Below, piece by piece: positions 22,365 to 34,400 of a DNA stretch of 64,000 nucleotides. Each line of letters opens with the position of its first letter. Within the stretch, counting starts at the first letter, position 1. The stretch is from Hypomyces perniciosus (taxonomy: Eukaryota; Ascomycota; Sordariomycetes; Hypocreales; Hypocreaceae): assembly GCA_008477525.1 (NCBI GenBank), contig SPDT01000003.1:1302001-1366000 (forward strand). Reading direction: 5' to 3'. The notes under the pieces were generated by a model. That model made no database searches, had not been told where the DNA came from, and saw nothing but the letters and a program-made list of their open reading frames with translations. The position numbers and the translations under genes were made by a program.

Positions 22365-23411
22365 GCAGAAGAGTTATTTTGGGGGCAACCAAAGTTACCT
22401 TATGGATGGCACTGCAGATACACCGACAGTGGCAATGATCTTGCTTCTGAGACTTCTCAATAAGCCATCTGGGTGCAGCAGCTTCATAGATATATCGCAT
22501 GCGCTCGCTTTTCAGAGTCCGGACCTGATAGTTATATTAAGCCAGTCATGAAAGCTCTATACTGTCCGATGCGCTGACCATTATTACTCTCACTCACCCT
22601 GGACCCGGAGAGATGGCAGCCACGAGCGCCAAAGCCACCTACGGCCTTATACCTTTCGATCTGTTTGCCCTGGTACGAAGTATGCTTCATCTACTTAGTG
22701 GTATAATTTGGATATCGCTGGCGTACCCTGGCTCACAAGGGTTATTCATAAGGCTCATGACTGGCTCAAGTATACTTCGTAAAGGACTTGCATATGTTTC
22801 GGTCCCCTAACGTCATTCTGCATGTATTTTTGCAGTCTGAATGAATGACAGAGCTCTGGTAGGGAAACCCCAGCAAATAAATATGATCGTGTAGCAGATT
22901 CATGCCTCAGTTTGTTTCAGCTTGTTGTATCTGATTGACCGCCATCATGCTCCTCCACGGCTCGTCACCACGCTGCTCAGGGAATCAGATTTACGGCCCC
23001 GAAAAGATGTGGTAAGGTGGATGGTTTGCTTTTATTTAAATCACTGCCTTGGATCGCAAAATGCCACAGACTTCTGTGAATCGAAGCGTAAATAAAGCTC
23101 CATCCTGTGTTGTGTTAATGCTGCTCAGGTCAGTTCAACCACGCCTTCAACAATCACCGCAACAATCATATCACGAAGATGTGTTTCACAGAGTCAGCAG
23201 TCCATCATTCTTAAATGAATCAAAGAGTCAATTCTTGATATAAAATTCTCGATCTCCCCTGCGTTCTAGCTTCTCGATCAACTCAAACCACAGCAATCTC
23301 CTGCATCTTCTACTACCATCCACTTCGCGACTTCTCACTCTACATTCTCCATCTTTCTCTTTTACCCTTCAAAAACTTCGACTTGAGTGTTACAGACACT
23401 TACAAGACACA
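22365..23411. other. Intergenic, promoter of the DUF6540-like gene at its right end
   Basis: No supported gene. A 65-codon frame at 22613-22810 has hydrophobic runs but no recognisable family. The last 150 bp (23260-23411) are C/T-rich with an A-rich start context, typical of a fungal promoter and leader. Confidence 0.45.
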
Positions 23412-23774
23412 ATGTCTTGCAGCGTCTACGAAATCCATATCAAGGGACACGCCGATAGCGGCCACGTGGCTGCCTATGTTGAAACCGGCGAAGGCGGCGT
23501 AGGCACTATGTTCCACGTCCGGTGCGCCATTGGGAAATCGGGAATGGTTTTCGAGAAGCAAGAATACTATGGTCCCGGCCCTGAGAGCCTCGCCACCTTC
23601 ACGGGTCGGGTTTACAAGGGAAGCATCAAGAAAAACAACCTGGGTCGCTTCGAAACTGTCTGTGGGGGTGTTGCTACCCCTGCTTCCCAGTATGCCGGCA
23701 CTACATGCCAGTGTAATACTTGGATCCAGAGCGTGTGGGCCGTTGTCAGAGCTGATGGCGTTCTTGAGTCTTGA
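23412..23774 (+). CDS. Small DUF6540-like hypothetical protein
   Basis: A single exon of 120 aa. It starts at an ATG in a good context after a pyrimidine-rich leader. The pattern resembles the fungal DUF6540 fold: hydrophobic-His-Ala strand (GHVAAYVETGEGGVG), then TMFHVRCAIGKSGMVFEKQEYYGP and a TGRVYKGSI strand. These are small cytosolic proteins of unknown role, common in Pezizomycotina. There is no signal peptide. The C terminus has a CQC pair and ends after a short tail. Confidence 0.6.
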   Translation: MSCSVYEIHIKGHADSGHVAAYVETGEGGVGTMFHVRCAIGKSGMVFEKQEYYGPGPESLATFTGRVYKGSIKKNNLGRFETVCGGVATPASQYAGTTCQCNTWIQSVWAVVRADGVLES

Positions 23775-24527
23775 ATACTATGGCATGCAGGCTATTAGTG
23801 ATGGGGGCATTCTTCGCTTACAACAAAACGCGGATAGCCATGTAATCTAACCATAAACACCCTTTTTTCAAAGTGTATTATAGTACCGGAGCTTTGAAGT
23901 GAATGTGTTCTTCCTGGCAGGTTTCGTTGAAGTGCGTTTGAGCTCATCATTGTGAATTTGCCTCTGCAGACCGTATGATAAAAGCCTTCCACCGCAATTA
24001 AATATTTCTGTAAATCATTTCAACGACAACCGACAGCAAATAGGGGATTGCTTCTTTTTTTAAAAGGGAAGTGTGCAATGCCGAACCCATAACATAAACG
24101 ATCGCCATTCGCAAACACCAATCATGTAGTCAGATACAGCAAGTATTACAACGAAACAACATGCGACGGGTATCCAATTATGCAAGGCAGAGACTGAAAT
24201 GAAGGACAGCACGAAGTTTCACCTGTAGACATTCACGGGAAGTGATTCGCTCGTCCTACCATGGAACATTATTAGTGGGGCTGTTTCTCGGTCTGAGAAG
24301 ATGCTGTGATAGGCAATCACGGACAGATCTGGAAAGCGAAGTAGACTCAATGTCAGTGTATCATAGTACAATACTTCGCATCTTGTCTGATGTCAAACTG
24401 AGAATCAACTTGAGACGGTAGACTCGATAGCATGAACTGTCACTAAAATATTTCTGAATCACTGCTACAAAATCCTACATTTTCCTACTTAAGAAGTCAC
24501 GTCGGCTCGTACGACCCAGAGAATCAC
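23775..24527. other. Intergenic, nothing recognised
   Basis: No coding frame of note and no repeat shared with the rest of the window. Confidence 0.5.
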
Positions 24528-25146
24528 ATGGCCAACAATCGCTTCGAACATTGCAAGCATTGGGGACACTTCGGTACCAGCTGTCTCTATTGCTGGCACA
24601 GTGGATAATCGACCATGGCGCATCACATCATTCACCTAGAGGCCTTAGATGACCCCGAAAACAAGTCATCAAATTGCTCATCATGCTCCGAATCAGATTG
24701 TTCACAAGACTCAAAGGCACAGCGCCACAAGATCATCCAAAAAGGGATAGATGAAGAAATTCTGGCCGTGCTGAACACTAAGTTTAGCATTGCCTCTCAA
24801 ACGTTCACCATATGGGATACGCTCGGCCGGGGTTTTTGCAAGACGGGCTCAAAGGACCCAGGATATGTGGTCGTACAAGCAATTGAGAAGGCCATGTCAC
24901 GGGATAAACTAAGTCTGGAGAAAAAAAAGAAAACTTTTTGGCATTCTGGAATGGGAATTTGAATGCCTGGCTTGTAAAAAGCGGAAAAGGGCGAATGAGT
25001 ATGAGAATTCCTCGTATATACTCTGGGGTGCAGCTGAGCCCCCTCGCCCTCACCTCAGAAGTGGTCCGTGTATTGTATGCAAGGAGGAGGCCAATCGCCG
25101 AGCAGGTGGAGTGGGGATTATTCCGTATGCTGTGAATTTGCCTTAG
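24528..25146 (+). pseudogene. Cys-rich (zinc-binding-like) protein gene, broken by one stop and one A-run frameshift
   Basis: From the ATG at 24528 the frame encodes EHCKHWGHFGTSCLYCWHSG, reminiscent of a small zinc-binding motif. It then meets a TAA at 24606-24608. The same frame resumes at once with an ATG at 24615 and runs for about 100 codons. At an A8 run (24921-24928) it shifts by one base. In the shifted frame the protein continues with LEWEFECLACKKRKRANEYE and SGPCIVCKEEANRR to a stop at 25144-25146. Cys pairs of the C-x2-C type flank basic residues. The three blocks read as one ~205-residue protein of no known family. The stop argues for a pseudogene; the A-run shift could be a sequencing error. 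Confidence 0.5.
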
Positions 25147-25884
25147 AAATTCCAGTGAATATGTTGACGGTGGTGATAGATCGCATCCTTAAAGGGGGAA
25201 CATATATAGCTATATTGGGGGGGGGGCAGGTTGATGAGCTTGAAAACAAAACATTCAATTTGAATATCGTATTCTTTGCGTGATGTTCTAGTTTATGCAT
25301 ATTTGTTCGCTTATAGGGGAAGCTGGCTGCCTGATCATGGAAATCCTTTGAATGGATGATTGTGTCCAAGATGTTAGAGGAACATGTCTCAGATGCTGTT
25401 TGTATAACGGGGCTGAAGATAATATACTGGTTGATATTTCCTGTGCTTTTCCTCACTATTAAGTGACTGGTTTCATATAATGGAAATGATTAATGCTTTC
25501 CATCAGGATATCGCCAGCGATATCATTTGTGATGCTTGTGGAGAATGGTTGCACCGCAGATGTGATGCGAGGGGTCGTGATCATCTTATTGGCTTGGCAT
25601 GCTCCCCCATCTATAACCGATATGCATTCACAGGTAGGTTTACACGCTCTTCTATTTGCATGTTCGATGAGTTCCTTGTATGGGGTTTCCTCCTCATCAA
25701 AAGGGTGGCATCTCAGCGACCCCGCTACCATCTCCATTTCAACCACCTCGAGCTGATGATCCTCTGTTCTAGGACATTTGTCTGCTCCTACGCACATTTC
25801 TATGAAGACAACGCAGGTGCTATTTTCTTTTGACCTTGCTGCCTCGATATCTACCAAGCACAGACGACCAAGCCTCTATGTATA
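25147..25884. other. Intergenic with long overlapping frames of doubtful coding value
   Basis: A 118-codon plus-strand frame and a 132-codon minus-strand frame overlap at 25460-25857. Neither shows a known domain. The space probably holds the F-box gene promoter, perhaps over an old relic. Confidence 0.35.
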
Positions 25885-27693
25885 ATGACGAAACAATTTT
25901 CAAGCACGAATGACCTGCTCTTGACCCTACGTGGCCAGGTAAGACATCCGAACAGTAATAAGCACACATCCAAGGCCTCGAACAGCTGATTGATGGTTTC
26001 ATCCTTAGATAAACAACCGGGAGACCCTTTATAATCTTTGCCTTACGAATCGCACCTTTAATGATGTGTTTTCGAGGCAGTTATACAAGAGCCTGTGGTG
26101 GGATGACCAGAACATAGCCTTTTTTCTGGATGAAAAGAAACGACGCCGGATGCTTGAGGGAGGAAATGTCGCACATACGCAAGCAATCACGATTTTCATG
26201 TCCGCGGGAGGGACAGTGAACACGGCTGAACTTGCGCATCGCACTAACGATGCCCTCCTCGATATTATCCGGCATACTTCTGGTCTGACAAGCTTCACGT
26301 AGGTCGCATCATCTCTATGCAGACCCCTCATGATATATACTGATAATGACACAAACGTAGTTGTTGTCGTCTGCAACTTAGGGAAGACGTTATGATAGCG
26401 TTATCCGAGACATCGAATCTTCAACATCTAGACATCCAGCACCCTCTTAATATGAGAGACTTTGGTCTTGAAGGAACTTGGGAATCGGGTGTCTCAATTC
26501 CCTCTTTCGGCCACCCGGAGCGCTACATCTCCCGCTTCAAATCTCTTCGGAATTTATCTCTCCTCAATATATGGGGCTCCCCTGGGGCATGGACGGGGTA
26601 TGTTCTCGAAACGTTAATACGGAATCCTCAACTTCAATATCTCAGCCTCTCTATTGGAGAGGATGTCCATGGACGGAATCCCGAGTTCGAGACTCAACCC
26701 GGTCGCCTCCGTTTTGACTTCGAGAAGGTGTGCAAACGATACAGCAAGCGCACTGAGAGGGTTCTATGCCTCAAGTCCCTTCGACTTGGAAGGTGGATTC
26801 GTTTCCCGGACCAACTAGGTTTCCATGGAGCTATCGATTTTAATACCTTGGAAGATATTTACATCTACAACCACGTTGCTCCCGGGGGCCACTTCGATAT
26901 GCCATGGGACCTTTTGTCTTCAAAAGTAACGCCTAACCTCCGACAAGTACATGTATTTCAACTCGAGCTACACGCGTGGCGCAGGCTCCTACCGATGATT
27001 ACTATACGACATACACTGACAGAAAACATGTGTTTCGGTCTCGATACTACTAGGCAATGGAGTGCCGACTCACCGCAAGGCATAGGCAAATTCTTCCCAG
27101 GGGCCTCAATGATAATATATCCACATCCAATCCGTCCGGTTGATTTGGGTTTAACTTTTCCCAAGTCTTACTTCGGACGCGGGTTGATCACACATCTGGT
27201 TGTTCGCCTTGCGGCAGAATCGCCCTCACGTTTAACGGATCCGGGAACGCAGCGCAGGTTAGAGATCTTGACGGACGGAATTTTCGAAGTGTTGAAAAAG
27301 CTGCCTAAACTCGAGGCGCTGTGGGCTGTGGAAAGGCCTGATACTCTACGCAATCTGTACAACGGGTCATACGACAAGCGTGATCTTCAAACAACTATAT
27401 CGCGTATCGGCAGGGCATCTTCAAATTTGCGTTATTTGAGGATAGGCAACACGGCGTGGAGGATCGGTCGCCCAGAAAGACCGCCCCAGACTGAGGATCC
27501 GGATATGATGCAAGATGAGGTCGAAGAGCCACTCCAGATTAAGGATCCGGATTTGATGCAAGATGACGTCGAAGAACCACTCCAGATTGAGGCGTTGGAT
27601 ATGTGGGAAAATGAGCTGGAAGGACCAGCCTTCTTCCGTGGTCAAGTGCTAGATCTTGACGACAAAGGCTATTTGGGAGCTTTACGCTGGTGA
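25885..27693 (+). CDS. F-box / leucine-rich-repeat-like protein
   Basis: Exons 25885-25938, 26009-26298 and 26382-27693 join in phase to give 551 aa. The N terminus fits an F-box-like segment (LLLTLRGQ spliced to INNRETLYNLCLTNRTFN, then FSRQLYKSLWW). Degenerate LRR-like repeats follow (LQHLDIQ, LRNLSLLNIWG, LQYLSLSIG, LKSLRLGRW, LRYLRIGN). Such proteins are substrate adaptors of SCF ubiquitin ligases: the F-box binds Skp1 and the repeats bind targets. The C terminus carries an acidic 16-residue repeat (DPDMMQDEVEEPLQI-type, 48-bp units at 27493-27588, with a third partial copy). Target unknown. F-box families of this type are large and fast-changing in ascomycetes. Confidence 0.72.
27493..27622 (+). 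repeat. 48-bp in-frame tandem repeat in the F-box gene
   Basis: Two full copies (27493-27540, 27541-27588) differ at only a few bases, and a third, degraded copy follows. Each unit encodes an acidic 16-mer with a DPD[ML]MQD core. Confidence 0.85.
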
Positions 27694-27877
27694 TCAAGTT
27701 AGTGTGGAGGTAGAGCATTCATCACTGTGTTCGGTTCTCAAGATGCTTGGAGTTGATGCTTAAGGTACGTATGGCATTTGGACATGGGATGAATAATTTG
27801 CATGTATCAGGAACCTTGAAAAAAAACGTTTTTAATTGTCTTGAAATTTATGATATTTCTTTTCACTTGACTTCCCA

Positions 27878-28115
27878 TTTGTCGGATAACGTCGGTCTTG
27901 TTGTCGGAATAATTTGGAAGAGGGTATGCAAGGGAGCTTGTTATTGTCTGAGATGTGAGACAGAACGCGCGTCGTTTCTTTTCTATTATGAAAGGGCTGG
28001 AAAGGAAACCAATTACGATGAGCGGAGCAGGCCAACAGACACACACATACTGGTGTAATAGAGTGGAAATTCAGGTGCCCAGAATGCCCTATTGTTGTCA
28101 TGTGTTCATACCGAG
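27878..28115 (+). repeat. Dispersed repeat, copy B (inverted copy of 7565-7800)
   Basis: Begins TGTCGGATAACGTCGGTCTT and matches the minus strand of 7565-7800 through TAATAGAGTGGAAATTCA and ATGCCCTA. It lies in the spacer between the F-box and Helo-like genes. Divergence is moderate, with several C/T differences. Confidence 0.7.
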
Positions 28116-28426
28116 ACACCAGTATCATCATACCCTAGGCTGAGAACGCACACAGCCGGATTCTACGACTCAATAGAGATTCAGCCAACTCTGAAGGAAG
28201 CACATCTGTCCCCCTCACTATCGTCTTGGCACTCTCTGTCTGTAAATGTCCGAGAGGCTCCTGGGAACACAAAAGCTTGGCTAGCACATGAGCCATCAAA
28301 CGTGATGTCGAAAAACCCCGCTTCACTCGCATCAGCCGTTCCCCCACTCATGCCCAGACTCGCGAAGCTGCATCTATCGACAGATACGTGAGCCTCAGAG
28401 ACAACTAGGCGAAGAAGAGATCCATA

Positions 28427-29577
28427 ATGAGTGGCGACGACAGTGGTCTGTCAGGCACAGCGGCTACGGATGTGGATACCGGATCGGCGACAGTCTCCAC
28501 TCACGGAGGTGGAGGTGAAGATGTCCCGGCCAACGTCTCGGAGCCGCTGTCCGTATCTAGCGGCGTCATCGGCCTGGTCGCCGCCTCGAACCAAACCCAC
28601 AACGACCTCCTGAGCCTAAACTCCCTCCCTGAGAAAGAAACCACGGCCATCGACAGCGCCGCACGATCGATAAAGATCTTTAAACTTACAGCTCAGATGC
28701 TGTACAAGTTGCTGCGGCGATTCGAGCTAGGCACTCTGAGGCTGCAGCAGCGGCCGGTGCTTATTGATATCGATGTACTAGTTGCAGTGTTGACGGAAGC
28801 TATTTTGGCTGTGTCGGAGCTGGGGAATCAGCTGGCTGATGTTGTGAGGCAGGCAGAGGGGATGGATGTGTCGCCGATGCGTATTGTGGCGAGGTATGGG
28901 GAATCCATACGACGTGATGAGCAGAGGATATGGGTTGTTGAGAGAGTCATTACGAAACTTGCCAGCGTGTTGGAGTTGTAAGTACTATTGCCATGCATAG
29001 TGAAAACAGGTCAGGATGATGACCAGCATGAAGAGGAAGCGAAATCGAGGCCCTGCGGTATCGCGCCCAGGCTGAAGAAACGATCGGCGGTATGCTCGAG
29101 TCTAACCATGCGCTGGCGAGCAGAATGAGTCAGATGCAGGACATATTTGGCGCGAGGGCCCTCATTCCACGAGAGCGACTGAATCAGATAGCCGCTTTCC
29201 AGGCGCCGCCAGAATACAGCGTCCCAGCACCAAGCGCCGACGATGACGATGGTCTGCCCGATTACGTCGCATCTGCTGATTCCACTACTGATGTTACCCT
29301 CCCAGTCCAGACGGGTATCTGGTCTAGCTTCTCAGGGCTGGCCATCACAGACGTGAAGCTGTTGTCGCTGGTGCCACTGCCGCTAACTACAGGCGAACTA
29401 CATTACGGCGAGCGGTTCTACACTGCGGCGTATACAACTTCTATCAATGAAGCGCTGGGGCAGTTGGTCGAGAAGAACACCAAGTACAAGACCAAAGCGC
29501 TGAAGGCGATTCTGGGGCTGCAGGAAGTCGTGGACCCCAGGGATAAGCCCCCAGCGCCCTCTGCGTTTGGTGAATGA
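28427..29577 (+). CDS. Protein with fungal Helo-like / STAND N-terminal domain
   Basis: Exons 28427-28977 and 29040-29577 (intron GTAAGT...GGAAG) join in phase to give 362 aa. After a low-complexity start, SEPLSVSSGVIGLVAASNQ resembles the opening of the fungal Helo-like N-terminal domain found on NACHT/ankyrin proteins and azaphilone-cluster proteins. The region SIKIFKLTAQMLYKLLRRFEL to LAVSELGNQLADV is helical, as in that domain. A coiled-coil-like EIEALRYRAQAEE sits just past the splice. No NTPase or repeat domain follows, so this is a stand-alone signalling-type module. In related proteins such domains act in heterokaryon incompatibility and programmed cell death; a role here is inference. 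Confidence 0.55.
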
Positions 29578-31438
29578 CGATGGAAAGAGAATGGCATGAT
29601 TCGATTTGGTGGATTAGTGTTTCTTCAGGGTTTTTTTTTTTTATTCTCACGTAGTACGAGTACTCCGTACTCCGTAGTATCAATAATACGCATAATCGGA
29701 ACTCTGCAAACGCCGTTTTTTCATAGTGAATCCGTACCACTAATAAAACTACGGAGTAGGACCGTACGTGCCGCACTAAGTCTGAAGTCTGGGGACAAGC
29801 TTTCTGCAAACCCAATCAATTAACCCAATCAATTACTAGTCCACCGCCCCGTGGCAAGCTAGACTTGCCCTGAAGCAGAAAGAGGATTAAAATGAGGCTG
29901 CGCGCCAAACCGTTCTCCAGCAATAGTACGGAGTAGTACTCGTAAGTCTGTCCGGCTGCTTAAATATGACTGACCCACTGAACTTGCGGGCAAACACACT
30001 CAGTTTATCCATAGCACTTCGTACTATTACGCCGTACTGTCCGAAATCACAAAAAACCTACTCGTATTGCTGTCAAGTTCGTGTACGGAGTACGGAGTGT
30101 CTACTCCGTATTAATTCGTATGATAAATTGACAATATTGTCTTGGCAATGAATGGGTGGTGAGGCTGAAGAGGTGTACTTATGTACCTAACGCGTAGGGA
30201 TGAAATATTGACAGCTTTTGCCACAGCGTCGCGAAAAGAGGGACTGCCAAGATGCAAAAAAATCCGGCTATCATCTGCCATTGGGAATACAAATTATGCA
30301 ATTGCCGATAGCTCATATAAAGGATCAGGCGAGGCTGCGAGACGGACATTCCGCATGGAGCCCAAGCCTTGCCATTGCGACTCAAACCCACTGATGCGGC
30401 AGAGCGCTGCAGCCGATTGGCGCGCTCGCGCTGAACATCTGAGACACCCATATCCATGTCTTCCGTAGATAGATACTATTACTAGTAGTAGATAGCCATG
30501 GGAGCTAAAAAACAAAAGGAAAAAAAGAAAGAAAAGAAAAGAAAACCACAAACTACTGAAAAGCGCCAAAGCCTGAATGGAACCTCTGGACTCTTCTTTT
30601 GTGGCGTCTTGGCTAAATGCTTTGACAGATTATTGAGAATCTGAGGTAGGTATGGATGCCATCCAGATCCGGCGCCAATCTTAGACAGTCGACGCCGACC
30701 CTCGGTTCACAAACAAACGCGCCCATGCTGCCTCTGTCACCTTCAAGTTTACCCAGAATCCAATGCCTCTATACTGAGTAATTTCTCCGTAGCATTTTAA
30801 CTGAGCTATCGATCGACCTTATCCGTCAGTCCCGTCTCTGTAATGCTATAATGCAGGAGTCGACATTCTGCAATGCACTGCATGCGCCACTAAAAGTCCC
30901 AGGCACAGCCGCTAGCTGCCGACCCAAAGGCCCTGAAGCCAATCCCTATCCGGTTGGTGGCGCTGTGGGACCTCTCATTTTTGGCATTGCTCTGCATTTT
31001 TCCCTTCCAGTAGTATCGTGTTTGCGTGTCTCGGGTCCACACCACACCCCCCAGCTCTTCAGCAAGACCAGGTCATTAACCAGACGCAGCAAACAGATAG
31101 CCTCACTCACATGGGGGGCTTGATGGCGAGAGAGAGGCGCCGAGTCCCGGCAGCCAAGCCGTTGGCGCGCTGCATCTCCCTGTCGATATCCATCGCCATC
31201 ATCAGGGCCCCATTCCACGTTGTCTCGCCCGCATGGCCTCGCCTAAGGAAGCGCCGACTGGACTGTGCCTGCAAAGCAGATACGAACAGACTAAGTTCTA
31301 GCAGCAGTATTAAGACGATGCTTCGGCCCAATTGTCCGGAGTCTGTCCTCGCGGGACTCGCCAGTCGTTCCCTCGTTTCATAAGACCCGCGCGCCGCCCT
31401 CAGCATCCCACTGTCAGACGTCGCTTCGCTCTCTGACC
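29578..31438. other. Intergenic, rich in TACTCCGTA/TACGGAGTA words
   Basis: About 1.9 kb with no supported gene. Between 29650 and 30115 the word TACTCCGTA or its complement TACGGAGTA appears at least six times, partly overlapping (GAGTACTCCGTACTCCGTAG near 29660; TACGGAGTACGGAGT near 30086). Poly-purine tracts lie at 30505-30545. The last 300 bp form the promoter of the WSC gene. Confidence 0.55.
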
Positions 31439-34400
31439 ATGGCTCTGGGTGCGCTGCTCCTCGCGGCCCTCGTTGGCCTGGCCAATGGCCTGGCCTCTAC
31501 CGATACCATCACCTGGGGTGGTGATAACACCAGAGCTGGATATCAGACGTGAGTGGATGGGTGGAGGAAGACTCGATAGTAGTAGCTAACATGCGGCGCC
31601 TAGCAACCACAACATGGACCCTGCCGTCGTTGGCAGTGCGGCATTCGGTCAATTGTTCAAGACTGCTCTGCCTGGTGTCTATGCTGGTGCCCCCGAGCAG
31701 GTCTTCTCCCAGCCATTAGTTTACACCCCCAAGAGCGGAACCAAGCAATATGTTTACGTCGCAACGACCCAGAACAACGTTTACAAGCTCGACGCAAAGA
31801 CCGGCGCCATCATCGCCTCGCGAAACCTCCATATTCCCTTTCTCACTGCCGACCTCGATGGCTGCGTCGACATCAATCCCACCGTCGGCATTACTGCCAC
31901 TGGTGTCATCGATCCGGATACCGAGACGCTCTATCTCACTTCGAAGACATACGTCGACCAAACAGTTCTCAACCAACCCCAAGGCCGTCCTGCGGGCCGA
32001 TACTTTCTCCATGCCCTCGATGTAAACGATCTCAGTGAGAAGCCCAACTTCCCTGTCAACCTCGAGGGAGTCATTGCTCGCAACAACCCCCTGCGCATGT
32101 TTACCGGAGGCATTCATCACCAGCGGCCGGCCCTGCTCCACACTGGCCAGTACATCTATGCTGGATTCGCCTCTCACTGCGTCCAGTACAACTTTACCGG
32201 CTGGATCATGGGTTGGGATAAGACAACCGGTGCTCCCGTCGAGCACTATGCAATGGAGGGCAAGGGTGTCGACAACACGGTCAAGGGTGGCGGCGTTTGG
32301 ATGTCAGGCGGAGGTCTTGCTTCTGATGACGCCGGCTCCATTTGGTATGCGACTGGTAACGGATATGCTTCTCAGCTCAGCAACGTCCCCTACAAGGGCT
32401 TCAATCCCCCAACTTCTTTGGAGGAGGCCGCCGTGCACATGACTATCAACCCTGATGGTAGTCTCAACGTGATTGACTTCTTTATGCCGTGGGAGAAACA
32501 GGCCTTGGATGGCGCTGACAAAGATCTTGGTACAAGTCCTCTGGAAATTCTACCCAGTCAATTTTCTTGCGGTGATGTCAAGCGGATGGGTGTTGTCACT
32601 GGTAAGAGTGGCAAGACGTACTGGCTGAACTTGGACAATCTGGGCGGCTACCGGAACGGGGCTGATGGTCTCGACGACGTCATTCAGGTCTATCAGCACG
32701 CGAACTCGGTCTATGCGGGTGCAGGTGTTTACCCTTTGGAGGGAGGATACATCTACATCAACGTGATCCAGCATCCTTCCATCGTTTTCAAGTTCTCTTG
32801 CATCAACGGCGTCCCGAAATTCACAAAGGTCGCTGAGACACCCACCCCCAACGCCTACATCTTAGGTGTCAGCCACGGAACCGTTACTTCTCTCAACAAC
32901 CAGCCTGGAACCGGCCTCCTGTGGATCAGTGATGTCCAGGGGTTGAACCTCCGTATCTACAACGCTGTGCCCCAGAATGGCCAGCTCAACATGATCAACT
33001 CGTTCAACATTCCCGGAGTCATGAAGTTCACAAGACCTGTCTTTGGGGATGGAATCGTCTATATTGGCACCAGCCAGGGCGCCTTTTACGGATTCGGTTC
33101 TCCGGTTAATAACCCTATGAACTGTACTTCGCCGGTTGACTTTGGCAATGTTAATCGCAATAAATCTAGCGAGTCTCAGCCTGTTACCTGCACGGCTTTG
33201 ATTGGCGTCACCGTGACTGGCGTTGGACTCGATGCCTCTACCGATTTTAGCATTTCCAACCTGCCTCAATTCCCGCTTCAGGTCGCCCAGGGCAAGTCTT
33301 TTACTATCCAGGCCAAGTTCACCCCCACCAGCGTGGGTCTTCTATCAAACGACATCATCGTCAATACCACCAACAGCGTTGCTGGCTACAGCGCAAACAC
33401 CCATGCTAGATTGGTGGGAACTGGGCAGAGCGCCGGCCCTCTCCTGTCGCTTAGCCCCAACACAGTTACTTTCCAGGGTGTCGTCACGGGAGATGATCCC
33501 AATGGTGTCTCTGAAAGTCTGCTGTTGAACAACCTCGGCAACGCACCGCTAACCATCCAGTCTGTCAAGTATTCGTCCACCAGCTCAACTGGCCCTTTCC
33601 AGACCTGGACCGGATCTGGCGATCTCGTTATCGGCAAGTTTACACTTCAGCAGATTCCTTCGTCGCTCGCGGCTGGTGGTGGTGCGACCATTAACATCGT
33701 GTTTGACACTTCCACTAGTGGCACCTTCTCTGGCTTTGTTACTTTCGTCTCAGACGGAGGAAGTCAAAGCGTTTCCATTGCCGGATCATCTGGTCCTGCG
33801 CCCACTGCACTTCTCGAGTTTCAGACACCTGATGGTTCAGGTTGGACTCAATACAAGAGCGGCACTCCCTTTACGTTCGGCAACATTACCGAGAATCAGT
33901 CACGATCTCTCAAGTTCCGCATTACGAACAATGCTCCTGGTGGTGGTGTTAACCTTTCTCTCACTGTCTCCAAGCCGCCCTTTGGCCTTGCTGGCCTCAT
34001 CAGGGCTGTCAACCAGGTGGATCTTGCCGAAGGAACATCCCTGGCTCCCGGCGAGAGTGCCTCTGCTGTGCTCACTTGTACTGTTCCCAAGTCTCAATGG
34101 AATGTCGACCCGTATAACGGTACTGCCCAGTGGACCTTGAACACTAACGACCCGAAACTTGGCAAGCAATTCATCCAGTTCTTTTGCAATGCAGTTGCCG
34201 AGCAAGCTCCTCCTTTGTTGGCGAACAGTGACCAGGGCAAGTACCGCTACATTGGATGCTTCAAGGATAACAACCCGAACCGTCAACTTTCTAACCAGCT
34301 CTACGGCAACGATCAGAACACAAACCCCAATTGTATCGCGGCTTGTGCTCAGGGTAACTACATTTTCTGTGGTACACAATACCACACGGAATGCTGGGCT

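Noticed and set aside
22613..22810. 65-codon hydrophobic frame as a small membrane protein
   Set aside because: No promoter-like or start-context support and no family resemblance.
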